DNA of 64,000 bases. It comes from an uncultured Sphingomonadaceae bacterium (lineage in GTDB: Bacteria > Pseudomonadota > Alphaproteobacteria > Sphingomonadales > Sphingomonadaceae). Under the pieces are notes generated by a model. That model did no database searches, was not told the origin of the DNA, and saw only the letters and a list, made by a program, of their open reading frames with translations. The position numbers were made by a program, and so were the translations under genes. The stretch is taken from positions 89,048 to 153,047 of the forward strand of contig CALKUK010000016.1 in assembly GCA_937996655.1 (NCBI GenBank), read 5' to 3'. Of this stretch, positions 48,746 through 57,088 are shown piece by piece (within the stretch, counting starts at the first letter, position 1; each line of letters begins with the position of its first letter).

Positions 48746-49374
48746 CCGAGGAGGATGCACAGGACTGGTTGGGCCAGACGCTCAATGTTTCACGTGAAAC
48801 GCTCGACAAATTGGCCCGCTATCGCACGCTGGTGCTGGAGGGAGCGGAAGAGCAGAACCTCATCGCGCGCTCGACCTTCGACGTGTTCTGGACACGGCAT
48901 ATTGTCGACTCAGCGCAGCTCCTGCCCTTGGCGGCGGAGGCGGGCGAGGGGGATTGGCTTGACCTCGGTTCCGGCGCAGGGATGCCAGGCCTCGTCATCG
49001 CCTGCCTATCGGGGCGGCCGTTGCATCTGGTGGAGGAACGGCGCGGGCGCATTGCGTTTCTCAACCGGGTGATTGCGGAGCTGGATCTACCCCATGCGCA
49101 GGTCTTTGGATGCAAAGTGCAGGCACTGCGGCATGCGCCTGCCGCCATCATCAGCGCGCGCGCTTTTGCGCCTTTGCCCAAGCTCTTTGAACTCGCCCAC
49201 AGCTTTTCCACACAAAAGACGGTCTGGTTGCTGCCAAAAGGGCGTTCGGCGCGTGACGAACTGGTCAATGCACAGCATAACTGGCAAGGCACGTTTCACG
49301 TGAAACCGAGTTTGACAGATTCTGAGGCTGCAATCCTTGTAGCGACGGGTGTCAGGAAGGCCGCAAGACGATGA
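48742..49374 (+). CDS. rsmG: 16S rRNA (guanine-527-N7) methyltransferase RsmG
   Basis: A 210-residue SAM methyltransferase for G527 of 16S rRNA, whose loss gives low-level streptomycin resistance. It has the SAM loop WLDLGSGAGMPGL, LVEERRGRIAFL, and SARAFAPL. The ATG overlaps the mnmG stop by four bases, and parA starts within its stop. Two parS sites fall inside the gene (48787 and 49293), the second near its end. Confidence 0.94.
   Translation: MTEEDAQDWLGQTLNVSRETLDKLARYRTLVLEGAEEQNLIARSTFDVFWTRHIVDSAQLLPLAAEAGEGDWLDLGSGAGMPGLVIACLSGRPLHLVEERRGRIAFLNRVIAELDLPHAQVFGCKVQALRHAPAAIISARAFAPLPKLFELAHSFSTQKTVWLLPKGRSARDELVNAQHNWQGTFHVKPSLTDSEAAILVATGVRKAARR
48786..48801. promoter_or_regulatory. 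parS site 3 (inside rsmG, 5' part)
   Basis: TGTTTCACGTGAAACG, with the 14-base palindrome at 48787-48800; encodes VSRET in the reading frame of rsmG. One base off the 16-base consensus. Confidence 0.92.
49292..49307. promoter_or_regulatory. parS site 4 (inside rsmG, 3' part)
   Basis: GTTTCACGTGAAAC at 49293-49306 in the last 85 bases of rsmG, in a different codon phase from sites 2 and 3 (it reads FHVK). Confidence 0.92.
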
Positions 49375-50153
49375 TCCGCATCACCGTTGCAAATCAAAAA
49401 GGGGGCGTCGGTAAAACGACGACGGCCATCAACCTCGCGACCGCCATGGCTGCGATCGGCTGGCGTGTGCTGCTCGTTGATTTGGATCCGCAGGGCAACG
49501 CCTCGACCGGGCTTGGGGTTGGGCAAAGTCAGCGGACCAACAGCAGCTATGATGTGTTGATGGGCGCGGCGACGCTGACCCAGGCCGTTGTCGAGACCAA
49601 GATCCCTCGGCTGGATCTTGTCCCGGCAACCGTAGACCTGTCGGGCGCGGAAATTGAACTGGTGGAAGTCGATCAGCGCGCCCAACGCCTGAAAAGCGCC
49701 CTCGACACCGCACCGGAGGGACGCTGGGACGTTGTGCTGATCGATTGCCCGCCTTCGCTGGGCCTGTTGACGATCAACGCGCTTGTCGCGGCGCAATCCT
49801 TGCTGGTGCCGCTGCAATGTGAGTTTTTCGCGCTCGAAGGGTTGAGCCAGCTGTTGCAGACTTTTGAGCGGATTCGCGCCAAGTTTAATCCGTCGCTGAC
49901 GATCCTCGGCGTCGTTCTGACCATGTATGACCGGCGCAACCGCCTGACCGAGCAAGTGTCCGAAGATGTGCGCGCCTGCCTTGGCACGGCTGTGTTTGAG
50001 ACGGTTATCCCGCGCAATGTCCGCCTGTCGGAAGCGCCGAGCCATGGGCTTCCGGCGTTGATCTATGACCATCGCTGTGCGGGCTCCGAAGCCTATATGG
50101 CGCTGGCCCGTGAAGTGATCGGGCGTCTGCCCGCGTTGAAAGTAGCAGCATGA
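49371..50153 (+). CDS. parA: Chromosome partitioning ATPase ParA
   Basis: A 260-residue deviant Walker ATPase. The KGGVGKTT motif (10-17) carries the signature Lys before the loop, and DLDPQGNAS and VLIDCPPSLG follow. ParA-ATP dimers on the nucleoid pull the ParB-parS complex toward the new pole, the chromosomal segregation step after oriC firing. No N-terminal HTH is present, so this is the short Soj-type form that does not regulate its own promoter. The ATG overlaps the rsmG stop by four bases. Confidence 0.96.
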   Translation: MIRITVANQKGGVGKTTTAINLATAMAAIGWRVLLVDLDPQGNASTGLGVGQSQRTNSSYDVLMGAATLTQAVVETKIPRLDLVPATVDLSGAEIELVEVDQRAQRLKSALDTAPEGRWDVVLIDCPPSLGLLTINALVAAQSLLVPLQCEFFALEGLSQLLQTFERIRAKFNPSLTILGVVLTMYDRRNRLTEQVSEDVRACLGTAVFETVIPRNVRLSEAPSHGLPALIYDHRCAGSEAYMALAREVIGRLPALKVAA

Positions 50154-51055
50154 GCGAAGATCAGGCCCCGAAGAAGCGGCCCATGGGGCTTGGCCGCGGA
50201 TTGTCCTCGCTTTTGGGGGAAATCCAGACCGAGACGGCGGCTGCCGTGCCCAGCCGGAATGACAGCGGGACGGCCGTGCCAGACGGCGTGCGGCTGGTGC
50301 CGGTTGCCAATCTCCAACCCTTGCCCAACCAGCCGCGCCGTAACTTTGATGATGCCGCGCTGGATGAACTGGCGAAGTCGATCACGGCGCTGGGTGTCCT
50401 CCAGCCGATCGTCGTGCGCGACATGGGCGGCCATTATCAGATTGTCGCAGGCGAACGTCGCTGGCGTGCGGCGCAGCGCGCGCACCTCCACCAAGTTCCT
50501 GTAATTGTTAAACAATTTGATGACAGGACCGCACTTGAGATCGCGCTTGTCGAGAATATCCAGCGCGAAGAGCTTAACGCCTGGGAAGAAGGCGAAACCT
50601 ATCGCCGCCTCATTGAAGAATATGGCCATAGCCAAGAAGAGCTGGGCCGGATTGTCGGGAAATCGCGCAGCCACATCGCCAATCTGATGCGCCTGCGCAA
50701 TCTGCCGATGCGGGTGCATGGTTGGCTCGTTTCGGGTGAGCTCACCATGGGCCATGCCCGTGCGCTCCTCCAATGCGAGGACCCGGAAGGGATTGCCAAA
50801 CAGGTGATCGAGCGCGGCCTGTCTGTGCGCGATACCGAGCGGCTGGCGAAGCGCGCTAAAGCTGGGAAGGCGACCGCTAAAGCCCGTGGCGGGCGGGATG
50901 CGGATCTAGAGGCGCTGGAGCGTCAGTTGGGCGATATTCTGGGGCTCAAGGTCCAGATCGCCCATGGCGCCCGTGGCGGGACGGTCACGCTCGGCTATTC
51001 GTCGCTCGATCAACTTGATCTGATCTGCCAGCGGCTTTCCGGCGAGCATATCTAG
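50150..51055 (+). CDS. parB: Chromosome partitioning protein ParB
   Basis: A 301-residue ParB/Spo0J. The CTP-binding domain holds GERRWRAA (about residues 101-108), followed by the HTH domain for parS (YGHSQEELGRIVGKSRSHIANLM in part; GELTMGHARALL), and a C-terminal dimer domain. It loads at parS as a CTP-dependent clamp and spreads. Start ATG 50150 overlaps the parA stop by four bases. The four parS sites are 0.8-3.3 kb upstream. Confidence 0.96.
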   Translation: MSEDQAPKKRPMGLGRGLSSLLGEIQTETAAAVPSRNDSGTAVPDGVRLVPVANLQPLPNQPRRNFDDAALDELAKSITALGVLQPIVVRDMGGHYQIVAGERRWRAAQRAHLHQVPVIVKQFDDRTALEIALVENIQREELNAWEEGETYRRLIEEYGHSQEELGRIVGKSRSHIANLMRLRNLPMRVHGWLVSGELTMGHARALLQCEDPEGIAKQVIERGLSVRDTERLAKRAKAGKATAKARGGRDADLEALERQLGDILGLKVQIAHGARGGTVTLGYSSLDQLDLICQRLSGEHI

Positions 51056-51080
51056 CGACGGCAGGCCTCAGGCGCGGCGC

Positions 51081-51665
51081 TTAGACGGGGCCGGCGGCTG
51101 CCTTGGCAGGCTTGGCGTCCTGCAACAGCTTTAAAATGACGGCGGCACGGGGATCACGCGTGGCGTAATCCAGCGCAGACATGCCGGCGGTCCGGTCGGT
51201 TTTGCGGGGATTAGCACCGGCGGCGATCAGCAAGCGGACCATCGACACATTGCGCTGCTGCGTCGCCAAAATCAGGGCCGTCTCGCCGCGCGAGTTGATG
51301 GCATCCACAGAGGCGCGGCGCTTGAGCAGCAGGTCAGCCCCTTCCACAAAGCCGATCTGCGTGGCGATCATCAGCGGGGTGTTGCCGTCGGTATCCCGGA
51401 TGTCGGGCTTGGCTTCTTTGGCGAGCAGGAAGGCCAGCCAGATCATGTCGCGCTGCTTGGTCACGATGTGGAGCGCACTTTCCCCGGTCGACACGTCCTT
51501 GGTGTCGACGATCACACTGCCGGGTTTGTTGAGGATCTCCGTCGCTTTCGCGCCGTCGCGTTCGCGCACCGCCTTCAGGAAGGTGTAGCTATCCGAATAT
51601 TGCGCGCTGGCCATGCTGGGCCAGAGAAGCAATGCTGCGATGATCGTTGCGAAGATCTTTTTCAT
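51081..51665 (-). CDS. Exported ankyrin-repeat protein
   Basis: A 194-residue protein with a Sec signal peptide MKKIFATIIAALLLWPSMASA and about three to four ankyrin repeats: LHIVTKQRDMIWLAFLLAKEAKPDIRD, DGNTPLMIATQIGFVEGADLLLKRRASV, and GETALILATQQRNVSMVRLLIAAGANP (each given in part). An Ala-rich tail ends it. Ankyrin repeats bind proteins; the partner is unknown. ATG 51665 is chosen because the upstream in-frame reading is antisense to the SCO and YcgN-like genes. The gene is convergent with parB and divergent from the SCO gene. Confidence 0.87.
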   Translation of the reverse strand: MKKIFATIIAALLLWPSMASAQYSDSYTFLKAVRERDGAKATEILNKPGSVIVDTKDVSTGESALHIVTKQRDMIWLAFLLAKEAKPDIRDTDGNTPLMIATQIGFVEGADLLLKRRASVDAINSRGETALILATQQRNVSMVRLLIAAGANPRKTDRTAGMSALDYATRDPRAAVILKLLQDAKPAKAAAGPV

Positions 51666-51740
51666 GTCGGTACGCCCCAGAATGTGCGGATAAATCGTCC
51701 CTTGCACGCCGCCGCGTAGCAGAGCAAAGCTAGCCGGACC

Positions 51741-52328
51741 ATGAACAAATTCAAGATTCTCGCTGCCGCTTTTGCGATGTCTGCCCTGTCTGCCTGCGGG
51801 GGCGCACCCGCAGGGCCGCCGCCTTTGGAGGGCGCCAGGATGGGCGGGCCATTCCGCCTGATCAATCAGGACGGCAAGACCGTGACCGATGCGGACTTTG
51901 CGGGCAAATATCGCCTCATCTATTTCGGCTATACTTTTTGCCCGGATGTCTGCCCGGTGGACGTGCAGATGATGGGGCAGGGCCTGACCGCGTTTGAAAA
52001 GGCAGACCCGGCGCGCGGGGCTAAGGTGGTGCCGATCTTCATCACGGTGGACCCGGCGCGCGATACTCCGCCGGTGGTGAAGGAGTTTGTGTCCAATTTT
52101 CACCCGCGCATGGTGGGGCTGACGGGGTCGGAAAAGGACATCGATGCCGTCGCCCAGCGTTATGGCATCGCCTATCTGCGTCAGAAGCCCAATGCGCAGG
52201 GCGCCTATCTGGTCGATCACGCCCGGATGGCAGTGCTCTATGGCCCCAAGGGCGAGCCCATTGCCATCATGCCGCAAAATGCAACGCCGCAGGCCTTCGC
52301 GGATGAGCTGGCCCGCTGGGTCAAATAA
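51741..52328 (+). CDS. SCO family copper-binding lipoprotein
   Basis: A 195-residue SCO1/SenC-type thioredoxin-fold protein with a lipoprotein signal (lipobox LSAC, C19). The copper ligands CPDVCP (C67, C71) and His160 in DHAR are intact. Such proteins deliver copper or act as thiol oxidoreductases in assembling the CuA centre of cytochrome oxidase; the oxidase genes are not here. It ends in TAATG, sharing a base with the following gene. Confidence 0.93.
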   Translation: MNKFKILAAAFAMSALSACGGAPAGPPPLEGARMGGPFRLINQDGKTVTDADFAGKYRLIYFGYTFCPDVCPVDVQMMGQGLTAFEKADPARGAKVVPIFITVDPARDTPPVVKEFVSNFHPRMVGLTGSEKDIDAVAQRYGIAYLRQKPNAQGAYLVDHARMAVLYGPKGEPIAIMPQNATPQAFADELARWVK

Positions 52329-52777
52329 TGGCGGGGGACCGCTATTGGGAGGACAAGCCCATTGAGGCTTTGGACCGCGCACAGTGGGAATCGCTGTGCG
52401 ACGGCTGTGGCAAATGCTGTCTGCATAAGCTGGAAGATGAAGACACCGGGGAAATCTATCCAACCAACGTCGCCTGCCGCCTGCTCGACCGGCGGACCGG
52501 GCAATGTTCCGACTATCGCCACCGGTTTGCGCAGGTGCCCGACTGTATCCGGCTGACGCCTGCGCGGCTGGAAACAATGGACTGGCTGCCCGAAACCTGC
52601 GGCTATGTCCGCCGCGCCAATAATCTGCCGTTGCCCGAATGGCATCATCTCGTCTGTGGGGACCGGGAAGAGATTCACAGGCGCGGCATGTCAACGCGCG
52701 GCTGGACAGTGTCCGAAGTTGAGGCCGGTGACCTGGAGCATCACATCATCGACTATCCGGACGAGCGGCCCAAGTGA
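52328..52777 (+). CDS. YcgN family cysteine-cluster protein
   Basis: A 149-residue UPF0260/YcgN-type protein. The N-terminal CDGCGKCCLHKLED and later CRLLD and CSDY Cys residues form the typical Cys cluster (possibly Fe-S or zinc). WLPETCGYVRRANN and DLEHHIIDYPDERP are also family motifs. Function not established. It overlaps SCO by one base and the metallopeptidase gene by four (GTGA). Confidence 0.85.
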   Translation: MAGDRYWEDKPIEALDRAQWESLCDGCGKCCLHKLEDEDTGEIYPTNVACRLLDRRTGQCSDYRHRFAQVPDCIRLTPARLETMDWLPETCGYVRRANNLPLPEWHHLVCGDREEIHRRGMSTRGWTVSEVEAGDLEHHIIDYPDERPK

Positions 52778-53460
52778 CGTCGCCCGCCGGCATTGACGGG
52801 CTGGAAATCGTCCGCATGCGCGCTGCGCGCCGGATGAAGCTGAGCGTTGATCCCCGCAGTGGTGCTGTCCGTTTGGTTTTGCCGCTGCGCGCCGCGCTTG
52901 GCCCGGCGATGGACTGGGTCGAGGCGCATCGCGGCTGGATAGAGCGCCAACGCGCGCGCATGCCGGAACCTTGGCCGATCGTGCCGGGTATGACCGTGCC
53001 CTTTGCCGGTCGCGACTATGTGCTCGACTGGTCCGAGACACATCCCCGCAAACCCGCGCTTTTGGGGGACCGGCTGATCATTGGCGGCCCTCAAGACGTT
53101 ATGGCGTCACGACTTTTGCGCTGGATGCGGGCCGAGGCGAAGGCTGTTCTGGATGCGGAGACACGCGACATTGCCGGTGCGGCCAAGATCGAGGTGGCCG
53201 ATATCTCAGTGGGCGATCCACGCGCGCGCTGGGGCAGTTGCTCCAGCAATGGCAATATCCGTTATAGCTGGCGGCTGATCCTGATGCCCGATGCCGCCCG
53301 CCGCTCCATCGTCGCGCACGAAGTGGCGCACCGCGTCCATATGGATCACAGCCGCGCCTTCCATCGCCTTGTCGCTGAGCTTTATGGGGAAGAGCCACGC
53401 GCCGCCCGCGCCTGGCTGCGCACCCATGGGGCGCGGCTTCACTGGTTCGGGCGGGATTGA
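52774..53460 (+). CDS. YgjP-like (SprT/M48-type) metallopeptidase
   Basis: A 228-residue protein with the DUF45/YgjP pattern: a beta-rich N-terminal part (RRMKLSVDPRSGAVRLVLP), then RWGSCSSNGNIRYSWRLIL, and the zinc motif HEVAHRVHMDHSRAFH. The start is GTG 52774. No signal peptide is seen, so a cytosolic protein. Its last 22 bases overlap the 3' end of the convergent PBP gene (53439-53460). The reaction catalysed is unknown. Confidence 0.85.
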   Translation: MTSPAGIDGLEIVRMRAARRMKLSVDPRSGAVRLVLPLRAALGPAMDWVEAHRGWIERQRARMPEPWPIVPGMTVPFAGRDYVLDWSETHPRKPALLGDRLIIGGPQDVMASRLLRWMRAEAKAVLDAETRDIAGAAKIEVADISVGDPRARWGSCSSNGNIRYSWRLILMPDAARRSIVAHEVAHRVHMDHSRAFHRLVAELYGEEPRAARAWLRTHGARLHWFGRD

Positions 53461-55535
53461 CTGGTTCGGGGTTGGTCGGTGCGTGACGGGTCTGTGCGCG
53501 GGGTGGCCGGTCGCGCAGGCGGGCGGTCAGCAGGTGTATCGCGGCGTGTCGCTTCATCCACGATCCGGCGATATTCGGCATCTTCGGCCGCCGGATCATA
53601 ATTGTCCTTGGCCTTGGGTTCGACGGGATTGCCATTCTCATCCACAAAGGAGGCCGGGGCGGCCTCGTTGCTCTGATCGCCCAGATAGGCTTCCTCGTCG
53701 GACTCGAGCATCCACTCGGGCAGCGTCACGTCGGTTTCAAATTTTTCAATCGGCCGTTTGGCAACGGCAGTGCGCATGAAGGAGGCAAAGGCCATGGCCG
53801 GTGCGCGGCCCCCTTGGAGATCGCGCACAGGGCGTGCATCGTCGCGGCCCATCCAGACACCCGTTGTGATTCCGCTGGAAAAGCCAAGGAACCAGCCATC
53901 CTTGTTTGAGGATGTCGTTCCCGTCTTACCGGCGACAGGGCGGCCGATTTGCGCGGCGCGGCCGGTGCCGGCGCTGACGGCGGTCTGCATCATATCGGTC
54001 ATCCCAGCGGCCACCCAGGGGTCGATGAGCTGGAGATCTGCCTCTTTGGGGCGTTGATAGAGCAGTTCGCCGGTTTCGGATGTGACCTTCACAATGCCAT
54101 AAGCGGTCACCGATTTGCCCTTCGCCTGCACCGTTGCAAAGGCGCGGGTCATGTCGAGCAGGCGCACGTCAGATGTGCCCAGCACCATGGAGGGTTGGGT
54201 ATTGACCGGTGTGGTGATGCCCAGCCGCCGGGCCATGCCTGCAATAGCGCCGGTGCCGATTTCCTGCCCGATTTGCGCAGCGATGGTGTTGATCGAATAG
54301 GTAAAGGCTGTTCGCAGCGTCATTTCGCCGAGGTTCCGGCCCGAACTGTTGCGTGGGCTCCACCCGCCAATGTCGACGGGCTGGTCAACCATCTTGGTGT
54401 CGGGCGTCATGCCGGATTCCAGCGCCGACAGATAGACGAACAGCTTGAAGGCAGAGCCTGGCTGTCGCACCGCCTGTGTGGCGCGGTTGTAGATGGACGA
54501 GACATAGTCACGCCCGCCGACCATCGCCCGCACCGCGCCGTCGCGGTCTAGCGCGACAAGGGCACCCTGCGCACCTGCCGGGGCGAAGGTGCGGATTGCG
54601 GTGTCTGCGGCGGTCTGCATGGCCGGGTCCAGCGTGGTCCAGACGTCAATCGGCGCGGTGCTCTCCTCAATCAGTCCGTCCAGCTGGGGTAAGGCCCAGT
54701 CTGTAAAATAGCGGATGCTGTTCTGCTGCGGCGGGCGGGCGAGTTTGACGGTTTCAGGGCGGGCCATCGCGGCCTGTTGTGCGGTGATGACACCGGCATC
54801 TGCCATCACGCCCAGAACGACCTTGGACCGTCCCAATGCGGCCTGGGCGTCGGCTGTCGGAGAATAGTTGGAGGGTGCCTTCACCAGCCCGGCGATGATG
54901 GCGGCTTCTTCCAGGCTCAATGTTTTGGCCGGATGGTCAAAAAAGCGGCGGGACGCCGCATCAATACCATAAGCGCCACCGCCGAAATAGACGCGGTTCA
55001 GATAGAGTTCGAGGATCTCATCCTTCGAATATTTGGCCTCCATGGCCATGGCGATCACCAATTCCCGCCCTTTTCGTCCAAAGGTGCGCGTGTTGGTGAG
55101 GAAGAGGTTGCGGGCCAGCTGCTGCGTGATCGTCGATCCACCCTGCGCGAAATGGCCGCGGGTCAGGCGGACCTGAACCGCGCGAGCAAGGCCAATAGGA
55201 TCGACGCCGGGGTGATAGCGAAAGCGCCGGTCCTCCACGGCAACCATGGCGTTCACCATGACGTCGGGAATGTCGCGATAATCGATCCATTCGCCATAGA
55301 TCGGCCCCAGCGACAGGATCACCTGGCCTGTGGTGTCGCGGACGCGGATGACCTGACCTAGTGTTTCGCGCGTGCGCAGCGCCCCGAATTCGGGCAACGA
55401 GGAATAGGCAAAGCCGATGGCGGACAACAGGCCGAACAGCAGCACACCGCCCAGAACAAGGCTCCAGCGGAACAGCCGCGCAAACAGGCTAGGTTCCTTA
55501 GGGGCAGGGGCGGATTTGGGACGCTTGCTGGCCAT
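53439..55535 (-). CDS. Class A penicillin-binding protein (PBP1A family)
   Basis: A 698-residue bifunctional peptidoglycan synthase. It has a cytosolic tail, one membrane helix (about 22-48), a transglycosylase domain with EDRRFRYHPGVD and GGSTITQQLARN, and a transpeptidase domain with the Ser motif GSAFK, SIN and KTGTTS. After the KTG box an acidic and then Pro/Arg/Thr-rich tail (TPADRPPARP) runs to the end. Length fits the shorter alphaproteobacterial PBP1A. The terminal codons overlap the convergent YgjP-like gene. Confidence 0.93.
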   Translation of the reverse strand: MASKRPKSAPAPKEPSLFARLFRWSLVLGGVLLFGLLSAIGFAYSSLPEFGALRTRETLGQVIRVRDTTGQVILSLGPIYGEWIDYRDIPDVMVNAMVAVEDRRFRYHPGVDPIGLARAVQVRLTRGHFAQGGSTITQQLARNLFLTNTRTFGRKGRELVIAMAMEAKYSKDEILELYLNRVYFGGGAYGIDAASRRFFDHPAKTLSLEEAAIIAGLVKAPSNYSPTADAQAALGRSKVVLGVMADAGVITAQQAAMARPETVKLARPPQQNSIRYFTDWALPQLDGLIEESTAPIDVWTTLDPAMQTAADTAIRTFAPAGAQGALVALDRDGAVRAMVGGRDYVSSIYNRATQAVRQPGSAFKLFVYLSALESGMTPDTKMVDQPVDIGGWSPRNSSGRNLGEMTLRTAFTYSINTIAAQIGQEIGTGAIAGMARRLGITTPVNTQPSMVLGTSDVRLLDMTRAFATVQAKGKSVTAYGIVKVTSETGELLYQRPKEADLQLIDPWVAAGMTDMMQTAVSAGTGRAAQIGRPVAGKTGTTSSNKDGWFLGFSSGITTGVWMGRDDARPVRDLQGGRAPAMAFASFMRTAVAKRPIEKFETDVTLPEWMLESDEEAYLGDQSNEAAPASFVDENGNPVEPKAKDNYDPAAEDAEYRRIVDEATRRDTPADRPPARPATPRTDPSRTDQPRTSQSRPNQ

Positions 55536-55596
55536 GTGGTGGCCTTCTTAGGCGGCGGCGGGACTCGCGGCAAGGCGCTGTGTGCGCCCGCCCCGC

Positions 55597-55998
55597 TTAG
55601 TCGTCGTCGCCGCCCTCAAAATCGAGCGACACGCTGTTCATGCAGAAGCGGAGGCCGGTCGGCTGGGGACCATCGGGAAAGACATGGCCCAGATGGCCGT
55701 CACAGCGTGTGCACCGCACCTCAATGCGCGTCATGCCGTGCGACGAGTCTTCCACCATCGTGACGGCATCGGTGGTGACAGGCGCATAAAAGCTCGGCCA
55801 GCCGGACCCTGAGTCATATTTGGTGTCGGACAAAAACAAATCGGCCCCGCACCCGGCGCACCGATAGACGCCGTCCTCCTTGCATTCATTGAGCGCGCCC
55901 GAAAAGGCCCGTTCCGTCCCCGCATGGCGGAGTACCTGATATTGCTGCGGGGTCAGGCGGGCACGCCATTCGTCATCGGTGAGGAGAAGTTTTTCCAT
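55597..55998 (-). CDS. msrB: Peptide methionine-R-sulfoxide reductase MsrB (cytosolic)
   Basis: A 133-residue MsrB without a signal peptide. It has both zinc CxxC pairs (CAGC, CTRC) and the catalytic Cys in RFCMN. MEKLLLTDDEWRARL is the normal start. It is a second copy beside the exported MsrB at 22.7 kb; together they would serve the two compartments. It follows the FAD oxidoreductase by 31 bases and may be in the same transcript. Confidence 0.95.
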   Translation of the reverse strand: MEKLLLTDDEWRARLTPQQYQVLRHAGTERAFSGALNECKEDGVYRCAGCGADLFLSDTKYDSGSGWPSFYAPVTTDAVTMVEDSSHGMTRIEVRCTRCDGHLGHVFPDGPQPTGLRFCMNSVSLDFEGGDDD

Positions 55999-56029
55999 AG
56001 CCGCAATTTGCGCGTTCTCGCGCTGCGCT

Positions 56030-57088
56030 TCAAGCCTCAATCCGCGTGGCGCTGGCCATGGCGGGGCCGAGCTTTGGAAAAAGTGACAAAGCGCGCAGGA
56101 TGAGGCCACGCCCCATGGCAAATTCGGACGTGCGCCAGATGGCGGTTGCGCGGCCGATGGGGCGGCTGCTTTGCCGACCGAACCGGGCCTGCCACTGCGG
56201 GGCCTCTTCGCGCCCGCCCGCCAGAAACGCCTCGGCTGCGCTGCGTCCGCTGGCGAGCGCAATGCCATTACCTTCACCCGCCAGTGACGGAATGACGCCA
56301 GCCTGATCACCAATGCGGAACAGGCCGGGGGTGGTGGTGCGCGCGTGCCAGCCATAGGGCACAGCCGCGATGGCATCGATGGGGGTGGTGTCGGTCAGGC
56401 TTTCAAGTCGCGCCCCAAAGGCCGGGTGGATTTGGCCAAGGCTTTGCAGCAGGCGGCGGGGATCACGGTCATGGTCGCTCAGAAGCGACTTGCGCAGCGC
56501 AAGGCAGATATTGGCGCTGCCATCTTCCTGAAGCTCAATCCCCGCATAGCCCCGGTCAAACATGTGCAGCTCAATCCCCGCTCCGACGAGACGGTTCAGC
56601 GCTGCGATGGCGGGCAGGCGGACGCGCAGGCCCATGGCCGGGTCGCGGGCGGTGCGCGGGCGTTCGCTGCCGCGCAGATCATGCTTGCCGGTCGCCAGAA
56701 AGACGGTGTCGGTCCGGTCCGCCAGATCGTCCAGATGCCGCACCATGACGCCACGTTCCACCCCGGCTCCGGCCTTGACTGCGGCGGCCAAGAGCGCCGT
56801 GTCCATTGCCCGGCGCGACAGGCCAAGGGCACGCTCCGGCAAGGGCGCAGATGTGGATCGTCCTCCCCAAAATACGGTCATGTGATCGACCGGATGTCCG
56901 TCCGGTGTCACGCCCAGCCGCTCAAGGCTGTGGATCGTGCGCCAACTGAGAAAGCCGCCGCACAAAGCGTCCCCCGTTTCGGTTGACCGTTCAAGGATCA
57001 ACGGGCGCCCGCCGCCGCGCGCCAGCGTGATGGCCGCGGCACATCCGGCGGGGCCGGCGCCGATGATTATCGGATCGCTTCGACGCAT
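56030..57088 (-). CDS. FAD-dependent oxidoreductase (geranylgeranyl reductase-like), polyketide cluster
   Basis: A 352-residue flavoprotein of the p-hydroxybenzoate hydroxylase/geranylgeranyl reductase group. The FAD-binding GxGxxG is in IIGAGPAGCAAA (about residues 8-19), the DG motif is in LFRIGDQAGVIPSLAGEGNG, and FLATGKHDLRG matches the family. Given the neighbouring type III PKS and methyltransferase, it may hydroxylate or reduce the polyketide product, by analogy with SrsC (flavoprotein hydroxylase) of Streptomyces. ATG 57088 overlaps the methyltransferase end by 22 bases. Confidence 0.82.
   Translation of the reverse strand: MRRSDPIIIGAGPAGCAAAITLARGGGRPLILERSTETGDALCGGFLSWRTIHSLERLGVTPDGHPVDHMTVFWGGRSTSAPLPERALGLSRRAMDTALLAAAVKAGAGVERGVMVRHLDDLADRTDTVFLATGKHDLRGSERPRTARDPAMGLRVRLPAIAALNRLVGAGIELHMFDRGYAGIELQEDGSANICLALRKSLLSDHDRDPRRLLQSLGQIHPAFGARLESLTDTTPIDAIAAVPYGWHARTTTPGLFRIGDQAGVIPSLAGEGNGIALASGRSAAEAFLAGGREEAPQWQARFGRQSSRPIGRATAIWRTSEFAMGRGLILRALSLFPKLGPAMASATRIEA

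Noticed and set aside
51666..52694. N-terminal extension of the ankyrin gene to 537 codons
   Set aside because: It reads antisense through the SCO and YcgN-like genes; a clear signal peptide starts at 51665.
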